Of a stretch of DNA of 6,395 bases, positions 1 to 5,806 are shown piece after piece. This stretch comes from an uncultured Lachnospiraceae bacterium (lineage in GTDB: Bacteria > Bacillota > Clostridia > Lachnospirales > Lachnospiraceae). The notes under the pieces were generated by a model. That model had not been told where the DNA came from and did not search any database. It saw only the letters and a program-made list of their open reading frames with translations. The translations under genes were made by a program, and so were the position numbers. The stretch spans positions 1 to 6,395 of the forward strand of contig CASGVX010000124.1 of assembly GCA_949346185.1 (NCBI GenBank), given 5' to 3'. Position 1 is the first letter of the stretch, and every line of letters starts with the position of its first letter.

Positions 1-314
1 AAGGTATAGCCCTTCTGGGCAATCTTCCCCTCAATCTTCCGAATCTCGCTCTTATGCAGCAGCAATTTCCGAATACGCAGGGGATCTTTGTTAAAAATAT
101 TTCCCTTCTCATAGGGGCTGATATGCATATGGTACACATACACCTCTCCCCCCTCGATGCGGATGAAGGACTCCTTCACGCTACATTTGCCCATGCGCAG
201 GGACTTCACCTCCGTCCCCGCCAGAGCAATCCCCGCCTCATATTTCTCCTCGATAAAATAATCGTGGAATGCTTTCTTATTATTTGCAATCAATTTCTTT
301 GTTTCCTTCGCCAT
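1..314 (-). CDS. smpB: SsrA-binding protein SmpB, 3' end beyond the window
   Basis: SmpB binds the tRNA-like domain of tmRNA and carries it to ribosomes stalled on mRNAs lacking a stop codon (trans-translation, cytoplasm). The visible 104 residues carry the family hallmarks: the N-terminal LIANNKKAFHDYFIEE segment (8-23), YEAGIALAGTEVKSLR (25-40), HISPYEKGN (64-72) and DPLRIRKLLLHKSEI (77-91), all part of the OB-fold core. The family is usually about 150-160 residues, so about 50 C-terminal residues, including the basic tail that enters the mRNA channel, are missing only because the window ends. The ATG at 314 is preceded by AGAGAGGG (321-328) with a 6-base gap, and the protein begins MAKETKKLIA as expected for the family. 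The start lies inside rnr, 35 bases overlapping in another frame, so translation is probably coupled to rnr. The identification rests on recalled family sequence and is strong. Confidence 0.95.
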   Translation of the reverse strand, partial: MAKETKKLIANNKKAFHDYFIEEKYEAGIALAGTEVKSLRMGKCSVKESFIRIEGGEVYVYHMHISPYEKGNIFNKDPLRIRKLLLHKSEIRKIEGKIAQKGYT

Positions 315-2469
315 ATGAATCCCTCTCTTCGTCATCTGGGATCACAAAATCAATGGTGCGCAAAATCTTATCCACAGCATCCAACGTCACCCGGATTCTC
401 TGTCCCAGCTTATAGATTTTATGGGTATGCTCCCCCACCATCTGATAATTTTCTTCCTCAAAATAATAATAGTCCCCCGGAATATCCGCCACTCGCACCA
501 TCCCCTCAATGGTATTCGGTAGTTCCACGTACATGCCCCAGCTGGTCACCCCGGAAATGACTCCCTCGAAGGTTTCTCCCACGAACTGCTCCATATATTC
601 CGCCTTCTTCATCTTCTCCACTTCCCGCTCCGCATCATCCGCCCGCCGCTCCAGACGGCTGGCCTCCGCCGTGACCTCGGGAAGAATCTTATTGTAATGC
701 TCCACCCGCCGTTCACTCAGCTTTCCATGGAGATTCTCCTTGATGATTCGATGAATCTGCAAATCAGGATATCTCCTGATGGGAGAAGTAAAATGGGTAT
801 AGTACTTCATCGCCAGGCCAAAATGCCCCTCGCAGCCCGTGGTGTACTTGGCCTGCTTCATGGATCGCAGCGCCAGACGACTGATTAACGCCTCCTCCGG
901 CGTGCCCTCCACCTTGTGAATCAGCTTCTGAATCTCCTTGGGATGAATCTCATCCTCCGCTCCTGTTTTCAGATTATACCCGAAATTCTGCACGAAGGCA
1001 TTCAGCTGCAGTATCTTCTCCGAGTCCGGCACCTCATGGGTACGGTACACGAAGGGAAGTTCCTGCCAGAAATAATCCTCCGCCACTGTCTGGTTTGCCG
1101 CCAGCATAAATTCCTCAATGATGCGGTGGGCATCATTCCTCTCATAAATCTGCACATCCAGAGGCTTCCCCTTCTTATCCAGAGTGATCTTGCTCTCCGG
1201 GAAGTCAAAATCTACAGAGCCCCTTTTGAACCTGCGCTTCCGCAGAATCTCTGCCAGTTCGTACATCAGCTGGAACATGGGAATCAGCTCCTCATACTCC
1301 TTCCGTTCCGCCTCATCCTTCTCCTCCACAATCTTGTGCACGCTGGTGTAGGACATTCTGCGATCCACATGAATCACAGTTTCCTCGATGCTGTGCCCCA
1401 CAATCTCCCCCTTCTCATTAATATCCATCAGGCAGGAAAGAGCCAGCCTGTCCACCCCCTGATTCAGGGAGCAGATGCCATTTGACAGTTTGTGGGGCAG
1501 CATGGGAATCACCCTGTCCACCAGATACACGCTGGTACCCCTCTTCAGTGCCTCCTTATCCAGAGGAGACTTTTCCGTCACATATTGGGTAACATCTGCA
1601 ATATGCACTCCCAGCCGATACAGATTCCCCTCCTTATAGAGGGTGATGGCATCGTCCAAGTCCTTGGCATCCTCCCCGTCAATGGTGACCGTCTGCAGAT
1701 CCCGATAGTCGCTCCTTCCCGCCTTCTCTTCCTCCGCCACTTCCTCTTCCACATCCCTCACCTGGTCCATCACCCCGTCAGGATATTCCTCCGGAAGGCC
1801 GTAGGCTCGAATCACCGACAGAATATCCACCCCCGGATCATTGATATGCCCCAGAATCTCAATAATCTTCCCCTCCGGATTCCGATTTTCGCTGCCATAG
1901 TCTGTGATTTCCACCACCACCTTATGCCCTGTGACAGCCCCCATGGTATCTGCCTTGGCGATATAGATGTCCTTGGTGAATTTGTGATTGTCCGGCAACA
2001 CAAACCCGAAACTCCTGCTGGTAGAATACGTTCCCACCATCACTTCCACGCCCCGCTCCAGGATGGCTAGAACCTGTGCCTCTTTCCGCTTGCCCTTGGA
2101 ATGGACATCCACCCCGATCTGCACCTTGTCGCCGTCCATGGCGCCCTTGGTGTAAGGGCCAGGGATAAAATAATCTTCCTCTTCTCCCTCCACCCGCACA
2201 AAGCCGAAATCCTTCTGAGTGGCCATGAACTTTCCCACCAGCACATTCTCCGCCGCCATCTTGACCTTCCCCTTCACGCTTAGATGAATCTTTCCCTCGT
2301 CCATCAGCTCGTCCAACACCTGCGCGAATATCTTCTTGTCACTGGCGGGAACCTGCAGAACGCCCCGCATTTCCCGTATGGTCATCGGTTTATATTCCTT
2401 TGATGAAATGAACGCAAACACTGTCTCCTTTTTCTTCTGCAATTCTTCTCTTGTCATATTTGTACTCAT
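280..2469 (-). CDS. rnr: Ribonuclease R (3'-5' exoribonuclease)
   Basis: RNase R is a processive hydrolytic 3'-5' exoribonuclease that degrades structured RNA and, with SmpB/tmRNA, non-stop mRNAs. The 729-residue protein has the expected order: N-terminal winged-helix-like region (about 1-70), two cold-shock domains (about 75-135 with FGFVRVEG, and 141-210 with SFGFVLPD), the RNB catalytic domain (about 258-585) and a C-terminal S1 domain (about 632-710). The RNB metal ligands are present in IDGEDAKDLDDAI (D264, D270, D272, D273), and the family signature HFTSPIRRYPDLQIHRII is at 559-576. The ATG at 2469 follows AAGGGAGG (2478-2485) at 8 bases; the next in-frame Met (residue 5) is too far from it. 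The tail after S1 is short and acidic, ending in a single Lys, and lacks the long lysine-rich extension of enterobacterial RNase R. The gene follows secG after 259 bases and its 3' end overlaps smpB. Confidence 0.97.
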   Translation of the reverse strand: MSTNMTREELQKKKETVFAFISSKEYKPMTIREMRGVLQVPASDKKIFAQVLDELMDEGKIHLSVKGKVKMAAENVLVGKFMATQKDFGFVRVEGEEEDYFIPGPYTKGAMDGDKVQIGVDVHSKGKRKEAQVLAILERGVEVMVGTYSTSRSFGFVLPDNHKFTKDIYIAKADTMGAVTGHKVVVEITDYGSENRNPEGKIIEILGHINDPGVDILSVIRAYGLPEEYPDGVMDQVRDVEEEVAEEEKAGRSDYRDLQTVTIDGEDAKDLDDAITLYKEGNLYRLGVHIADVTQYVTEKSPLDKEALKRGTSVYLVDRVIPMLPHKLSNGICSLNQGVDRLALSCLMDINEKGEIVGHSIEETVIHVDRRMSYTSVHKIVEEKDEAERKEYEELIPMFQLMYELAEILRKRRFKRGSVDFDFPESKITLDKKGKPLDVQIYERNDAHRIIEEFMLAANQTVAEDYFWQELPFVYRTHEVPDSEKILQLNAFVQNFGYNLKTGAEDEIHPKEIQKLIHKVEGTPEEALISRLALRSMKQAKYTTGCEGHFGLAMKYYTHFTSPIRRYPDLQIHRIIKENLHGKLSERRVEHYNKILPEVTAEASRLERRADDAEREVEKMKKAEYMEQFVGETFEGVISGVTSWGMYVELPNTIEGMVRVADIPGDYYYFEEENYQMVGEHTHKIYKLGQRIRVTLDAVDKILRTIDFVIPDDEERDSYGEGNKEIDCK

Positions 2470-2687
2470 GCTGCAAACCTCCCTTGCGAGCAGTTAATGC
2501 GCAAGGAACTCAATGTCCCTTTCTGTTTGTGCTGCTCGCCGCACAATACTTGCTACACAAACTGCGTTAGTGTTGTGAAATGATTTATTTCCCACCCTGC
2601 TCCCCATGCCTCTCCACAGTCTGCATCAGCCGAACCTGCCCAGTTCGCCCACGCCCCATGCCACAGAACTATCCTATAAACCAACAA
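2470..2687 (-). promoter_or_regulatory. rnr 5' leader with several inverted repeats
   Basis: This gene-free stretch lies between the hairpin after secG and the rnr start. Three perfect pairings are visible. Hairpin A pairs 2482-2488 with 2500-2506 (CCTTGCG/CGCAAGG, 11-base loop) and covers half of the rnr Shine-Dalgarno. Hairpin B pairs 2527-2532 with 2541-2546 (TTGTGC/GCACAA, 8-base loop). A longer-range 8-base pairing joins 2486-2493 to 2532-2539 (GCGAGCAG/CTGCTCGC) and is incompatible with full A and B. A weak promoter candidate on the minus strand is TTCACA (2574-2579), 18 bases from TAGCAA (2550-2555). Further upstream the transcript is G-rich and holds a 9-base direct repeat (CCCCATGCC on the plus strand at 2602-2610 and 2654-2662). 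No convincing small gene is present. A regulatory role is inference. Confidence 0.4.
2478..2485 (-). promoter_or_regulatory. Ribosome binding site of rnr, partly inside a hairpin
   Basis: AAGGGAGG lies 8 bases before the rnr ATG and decides that start. Its first four bases form the 3' end of the CCTTGCG/CGCAAGG stem (2482-2506), so the hairpin could reduce ribosome access. Confidence 0.8.
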
Positions 2688-2713
2688 AAGGATGCCACAA
2701 AAGCAGCATCCTT
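2681..2713 (-). terminator. Hairpin with T-rich tail after secG
   Basis: In the minus-strand transcript AAGGATGC (2713-2706) pairs perfectly with GCATCCTT (2695-2688) around a 10-base loop, followed by TTGTTGG and further Ts, so the T-tract is interrupted. It begins 15 bases past the secG stop. The stem is only 8 bp with four G-C pairs and the tail is imperfect, so a partial terminator or attenuator between secG and rnr is more likely than a full stop. Confidence 0.6.
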
Positions 2714-2728
2714 GGAATTCTCTTTCTA

Positions 2729-2977
2729 CTACACGAACATTTTTAAGTTTAACACAATAGAAAGAACAATAAATATCGCACCCAGTATCCTAGTACCCAA
2801 TACCAATCCGCCCTCCATGGAACGGCTCTTATTCTTTCCCCAATAGGATTCCGCACCGCCGCTGATGGCCCCGGTAAGCCCTGCCTCCTTGCCCTCCTGC
2901 ATCAGTACCAGCACGGTAAGCACAACTGCTATAATAATGTATAAGATAGTCAAAATTCCCTGAAGTGTCTGAACCAT
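2729..2977 (-). CDS. secG: Preprotein translocase subunit SecG
   Basis: SecG is the small membrane subunit of the SecYEG channel and stimulates SecA-driven export. The 82-residue product fits the family size. It has two hydrophobic segments (about 6-26, ILTILYIIIAVVLTVLVLM, and 58-79) joined by a polar loop with the characteristic MQEGKEAGLTGAISGG sequence followed by YWGKNKSRSMEG. I chose the ATG at 2977 because the protein then begins directly before the first membrane helix and AAAGG (2987-2991) sits 9 bases upstream. The reading frame continues in frame to an ATG at 3064, but that adds 29 charged residues unlike any SecG known to me and has no Shine-Dalgarno. It is expressed from its own promoter (3080-3108) and lies 164 bases after gpmI, a common clostridial neighbourhood with rnr and smpB downstream. 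Confidence 0.93.
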   Translation of the reverse strand: MVQTLQGILTILYIIIAVVLTVLVLMQEGKEAGLTGAISGGAESYWGKNKSRSMEGGLVLGTRILGAIFIVLSIVLNLKMFV

Positions 2978-3010
2978 TTTCCTAAACCTTTCCTTTCTCT
3001 CTCCACAGTA

Positions 3011-3048
3011 ATGAAAGCGTCGTTGCGATTCACGGCTACGCCCTTCAT
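3011..3048 (-). other. Imperfect hairpin in the secG leader
   Basis: Within the roughly 96-base untranslated leader, ATGAA (3011-3015) can pair with TTCAT (3044-3048), and GCGT (3017-3020) with ACGC (3038-3041), separated by a small 1x2 internal loop. A 3-bp inner stem is possible. It does not resemble a riboswitch class I recognise, and the stem is short enough to be chance. Confidence 0.3.
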
Positions 3049-3079
3049 AGTAACATAAAAACAAGTCTCACGGATTTAT

Positions 3080-3108
3080 ATTCTAGCATACAAATTCTTC
3101 CTTGTAAA
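3080..3108 (-). promoter_or_regulatory. sigma-A-type promoter of secG
   Basis: On the minus strand TTTACA (3108-3103) is followed after exactly 17 bases by TAGAAT (3085-3080), with TG one base before the -10 (extended -10, TGCTAGAAT). Start of transcription would be near 3073, giving a leader of about 96 bases. It would let secG-rnr-smpB be expressed independently of gpmI. No convincing terminator was found between gpmI and this promoter, so read-through from gpmI may also contribute. Confidence 0.8.
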
Positions 3109-3141
3109 GTGCAAAAACGCACAAAAGCCTTCCCAGCAAAC

Positions 3142-4686
3142 CTACTTCCTTACCAGAAGGGATTTTCCCGTCATCTCCTTCGGCTGCTCCAATCCCATAA
3201 TCTCAATGAGGGTGGGGGCAATGTCCGCCAAGCAGCCGCCCTCTCTCAGCGTGTAGGCCTCGTCATAATTCACCAAGATGAACGGTACCGGGTTCGTGGT
3301 GTGGGCAGTATGGGGTGCGCCGGTTTCAGAATCTACCATCTTCTCCGCATTTCCATGGTCGGCACAGATAAAGAGCACGCCATCCACCTTCTTCACCGCC
3401 TCCACGGCTGCGCCCACGCACTGGTCAATCCTCTCCACTGCCGCAATGGCCGCAGGAATCACGCCCGTATGGCCTACCATATCCGGATTCGCAAAGTTGA
3501 TTACTATCACATCATATTTGTCCGAAGTGATTGCCGCCGTCAGCCGCTCTCCCACCTCCGGGGCGCTCATCTCCGGCTGCAGGTCGTAAGTCGCCACTGC
3601 CGGGGACTTCACAAGAGAACGCTCCTCGTCCTTATTGGGCTCCTCCACGCCGCCATTGAAGAAGAATGTCACATGGGCATACTTCTCCGTCTCTGCCAAG
3701 CGCAGCTGGGTCTTTCCATTGGCCGCCAGAAACTCTCCAAAAGTATTGACGATATTCTCCTTCTCAAAGGCAATCAGCTTATTGCCAATAGTCTCGTCAT
3801 AATCCTTAAAGCAAACATAGGTTAAGGGCATAAATCCATTGGCGCGGGGGAAGAAGTCAAAATCCTCGTCGCAGAACGCCCTAGTTATCTCTCTGGCGCG
3901 GTCCGGACGGAAGTTAAAGAAAATCACGGAATCCTTCGGCTTTATGGTTGCCACCGGCTTGCCGTCCTTTTCCACAACCGTAGGTACCACGAACTCGTCC
4001 GTGATATCCTCCCCATAGGAATCCGCCACAGCCTGCACGCCATCGGAAGCCTTCTTTCCCACGCCCTCTACCAGCGCCCTGTATGCCTTCTCCACACGAT
4101 CCCAGTTGGTATCCCTGTCCATGGCATAGTAACGTCCATGCACGCTGGCAATCCGTCCCACGCCCAATTCATCCATCTTCGCCTGAAGAGCCGCCACAAA
4201 ATCCTTACCGGAAGCAGGAGGCGTATCACGCCCATCCAGAAAGCAGTGCACGTATACATTTTCAATATCATTTTTCTTCGCCAGTTCCAGCAAGGCATAG
4301 AGGTGGGTGTTGTGGCTGTGCACGCCACCGTCTGACAAAAGCCCGAACAGGTGCAGGTCAGAGCCATTCTTCTTCACATTTTCCACCGCCTGCATTAAGG
4401 CTTTATTCTCAAAGAAATCTCCATCCTCAATGGCCTTGGTAATGCGGGTCAGATCCTGATAGATAATCCTTCCGGCGCCGATATTCATGTGCCCCACTTC
4501 AGAATTGCCCATCTGTCCGTCGGGCAGCCCCACATCCAAACCGCTGGCTTTTCCCTTCTGGAAGGGGTATTCCTTCATCAGCCCGTCCATCACAGGAGTT
4601 TTTGCCTGGGCGATGGCGTTGCCCTCGGCATTCTCATTCAATCCATATCCATCAAGTACCATCAACACAACTGGTTTCTTGCTCAT
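3142..4686 (-). CDS. gpmI: 2,3-bisphosphoglycerate-independent phosphoglycerate mutase
   Basis: This Mn-dependent, alkaline-phosphatase-superfamily enzyme interconverts 3- and 2-phosphoglycerate in glycolysis and gluconeogenesis. The 514-residue product matches the usual length of about 510. Active-site residues fall at the positions known from the Bacillus enzyme: D12 (VLDGYG), the phospho-acceptor S62 in MGNSEVGH, H123, D154 in DGRDTPP, R185 and R191 (GRYYAMDRD), R261/R264 in RPDR, K336, D403 and H407 (NPDMVGHTG), D444/H445 (ADHGN) and H463. The reading frame opens further back, at 4740, but the ATG at 4686 has GGAGG (4695-4699) 8 bases upstream and gives the family N-terminus MSKKPVVLMVLDGYG; 4740 coincides with the predicted transcription start. 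It has its own promoter and is divergent from the STM4015-like gene rather than following pgk or tpiA, with which gpmI often clusters in Firmicutes. Confidence 0.97.
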   Translation of the reverse strand: MSKKPVVLMVLDGYGLNENAEGNAIAQAKTPVMDGLMKEYPFQKGKASGLDVGLPDGQMGNSEVGHMNIGAGRIIYQDLTRITKAIEDGDFFENKALMQAVENVKKNGSDLHLFGLLSDGGVHSHNTHLYALLELAKKNDIENVYVHCFLDGRDTPPASGKDFVAALQAKMDELGVGRIASVHGRYYAMDRDTNWDRVEKAYRALVEGVGKKASDGVQAVADSYGEDITDEFVVPTVVEKDGKPVATIKPKDSVIFFNFRPDRAREITRAFCDEDFDFFPRANGFMPLTYVCFKDYDETIGNKLIAFEKENIVNTFGEFLAANGKTQLRLAETEKYAHVTFFFNGGVEEPNKDEERSLVKSPAVATYDLQPEMSAPEVGERLTAAITSDKYDVIVINFANPDMVGHTGVIPAAIAAVERIDQCVGAAVEAVKKVDGVLFICADHGNAEKMVDSETGAPHTAHTTNPVPFILVNYDEAYTLREGGCLADIAPTLIEIMGLEQPKEMTGKSLLVRK

Positions 4687-4694
4687 TATACATT

Positions 4695-4699
4695 CCTCC
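4695..4699 (-). promoter_or_regulatory. Ribosome binding site deciding the gpmI start
   Basis: GGAGG lies 8 bases before the ATG at 4686. Neither the earlier ATG at 4740 nor the in-frame ATG at 4701 has a comparable site. Confidence 0.85.
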
Positions 4700-4746
4700 A
4701 TTAACGCATCTATTTCCGTTGAACATCGTTTCTTTTCCAAAATATT

Positions 4747-4775
4747 ATTATAGCCTATCCTGAAAATTTATGCAA
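4747..4775 (-). promoter_or_regulatory. sigma-A-type promoter of gpmI
   Basis: On the minus strand TTGCAT (4775-4770) is separated by 17 bases from a perfect TATAAT (4752-4747). Transcription should start near 4740, giving a leader of about 54 bases. The spacer contains AATTTTCAG (4768-4760), a perfect half of the CodY consensus AATTTTCWGAAAATT, with 11 of 15 positions matching overall at 4754-4768. Control by CodY is only a possibility. Confidence 0.85.
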
Positions 4776-4798
4776 GTCAGCGCGCACAATTCTTTATG

Positions 4799-4827
4799 TA
4801 GAAATCACGCCCCATTCATGCTATAAT
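4799..4827 (+). promoter_or_regulatory. Promoter of the STM4015/STM4014-like operon
   Basis: A perfect TATAAT (4822-4827) is preceded by TGC (extended -10) and, 17 bases upstream, by TAGAAA (4799-4804), a 4 of 6 match to the -35 consensus. Transcription should begin near 4834, about 99 bases before the start codon. The promoter is back to back with that of gpmI, with 23 bases between the two -35 elements. Confidence 0.75.
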
Positions 4828-4866
4828 ATTACCATTCACAAATGCGCAGAGACAACGGAAAAACAT

Positions 4867-4915
4867 CAGGCAAAATATTGCCGATGCTCAGAAGCAGGGA
4901 GCAACATTTTGCCTG
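4867..4915 (+). other. Long leader hairpin before the STM4015-like gene
   Basis: CAGGCAAAATATTGC (4867-4881) and GCAACATTTTGCCTG (4901-4915) are inverted repeats of 15 bases with one mismatch. The 19-base interval folds further as TGCT-CAGA-AGCA (4885-4896). The hairpin ends five bases before the AAGGAGG of the downstream gene and is not followed by a T-tract in the sense direction, so it is not a terminator for this operon. It could stabilise the transcript, position the ribosome site or be a protein-binding dyad; the sequence does not choose between these. Confidence 0.7.
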
Positions 4916-4919
4916 CAAA

Positions 4920-4926
4920 AAGGAGG
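4920..4926 (+). promoter_or_regulatory. Ribosome binding site deciding the STM4015-like start
   Basis: AAGGAGG lies 6 bases before the ATG at 4933. It lies downstream of an in-frame TTG at 4909 and only one base before an out-of-frame ATG at 4928, so both of those are ruled out as starts. Confidence 0.85.
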
Positions 4927-4932
4927 CATGTC

Positions 4933-5802
4933 ATGTATAAGAGCAAGCGTTACGCTTACACCTATGAAGATTGGAACGAAGAGGGGAAGAATGCTGAGAC
5001 CATGATAGAGGAGATTCTGCAGGATCCGGATTTGCCCGGCCTGGAAGAAATCGTCATCGGCTGCTGGGGCGAGTGCTGGGATGATGACGAAGGCGCCCAG
5101 CCCTTGATCGACGGCATCGTAGCAAACAAAGATGCCTTTTCCAAAGTCAAAAGCCTATTTATCGGCGACATGGATTACGAGGACTGCGAGGTTTCTTGGA
5201 TTATCCAAGGAAACTATTCCAAACTCTGGGCAGCAATGCCCCAACTGAAAAAACTGGTCATCAAGGGGAGCAGCGGGCTGGATCTGGGCGATATCGCCCA
5301 TGACAGGCTGGAGCATTTGGAGATTATCTGCGGCGGGCTTCCCACAGAGATCATTCAGGAGGTGCAGAGGGCGAAACTCCCTTCCCTGCGAGTTCTGACA
5401 CTGTACATCGGCGTGGAGAATTACGGCTTTGACGGAGACGTTTCCACCATCCGGGATTTCCTGTCCCAGTCCGATTTCCCGAAACTGACCTATCTTGGAA
5501 TCACCGACAGCGAGATGCAGGATGACATTGCGGAGGCAGTGCTTGACAGCAAATATATGGATCAGATTTATACGCTGGATTTATCCATGGGCACGCTGAC
5601 AGACAAGGGTGGCCAGCTGCTTCTCAATGAACTGCCCAAGCATTCCAATATCATGCTATTGAACCTAGAATACCATTTTCTGTCTGACGCAATGATGAAG
5701 AAACTGGAGCGGCTTGACGGCGTGGACGTAAATGTGGACGACCAGCAGGAAGCGGATGAGTATGACGGCGAGACATACTACTATCCCATGCTGACGGAGT
5801 AG
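4933..5802 (+). CDS. STM4015-family leucine-rich-repeat protein
   Basis: This 289-residue protein matches the STM4015 family as I recall it from diverse bacteria; its biochemical role is unknown. It is built of irregular leucine-rich repeats, with strands LEEIVIG (37-43), VKSLFIG (72-78), LKKLVIKG (105-112), LEHLEII (126-132), LRVLTLYIG (152-160), LTYLGI (185-190), IYTLDLSMGTLTDKGG (212-227) and IMLLNLEYHFLSD (240-252). Conserved-looking motifs are GCWGECW (43-49), CEVSWIIQGN (85-94), GGLPTEII (134-141), SEMQDDIAEAV (193-203) and DLSMGTLTD (216-224). The C-terminus is acidic and aromatic (YDGETYYYPMLTE, 277-289). No signal peptide or membrane segment is visible, so it is probably cytoplasmic and likely a protein-interaction scaffold. 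It is the first gene of a plus-strand operon, four bases before an STM4014-like gene. The family assignment is firm; any function is inference. Confidence 0.88.
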   Translation: MYKSKRYAYTYEDWNEEGKNAETMIEEILQDPDLPGLEEIVIGCWGECWDDDEGAQPLIDGIVANKDAFSKVKSLFIGDMDYEDCEVSWIIQGNYSKLWAAMPQLKKLVIKGSSGLDLGDIAHDRLEHLEIICGGLPTEIIQEVQRAKLPSLRVLTLYIGVENYGFDGDVSTIRDFLSQSDFPKLTYLGITDSEMQDDIAEAVLDSKYMDQIYTLDLSMGTLTDKGGQLLLNELPKHSNIMLLNLEYHFLSDAMMKKLERLDGVDVNVDDQQEADEYDGETYYYPMLTE

Positions 5803-5806
5803 CGGG

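Noticed and set aside
916..2070. Long plus-strand reading frames opposite rnr
   Set aside because: They lack promoters, ribosome sites and recognisable motifs, and lie antisense to an intact RNase R gene, so they are composition shadows.
2583..2660. A 24-codon minus-strand frame and clustered G-runs in the rnr leader
   Set aside because: The small frame has no Shine-Dalgarno and no recognisable sequence. The G-runs form two groups of three separated by too long a loop for an ordinary four-run quadruplex.
2978..3064. In-frame ATG at 3064 giving a 29-residue SecG extension
   Set aside because: No ribosome site precedes it, only about nine bases would separate it from the transcription start, and the extension is charged and unlike SecG.
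3109..3122. GTGC/GCAC hairpin with A-rich loop as a gpmI terminator
   Set aside because: The stem is only 4 bp and outer bases do not pair; the site overlaps the secG promoter. Not convincing as an intrinsic terminator.
4687..4740. Upstream in-frame ATG giving an 18-residue longer phosphoglycerate mutase
   Set aside because: It coincides with the predicted transcription start, has no Shine-Dalgarno, and the extra residues do not fit the family; the ATG at 4686 has GGAGG at 8 bases.
4909..4932. TTG at 4909 as start of the STM4015-like gene
   Set aside because: It would place the AAGGAGG inside the coding region and the hairpin arm over the start; the ATG at 4933 is correctly spaced.
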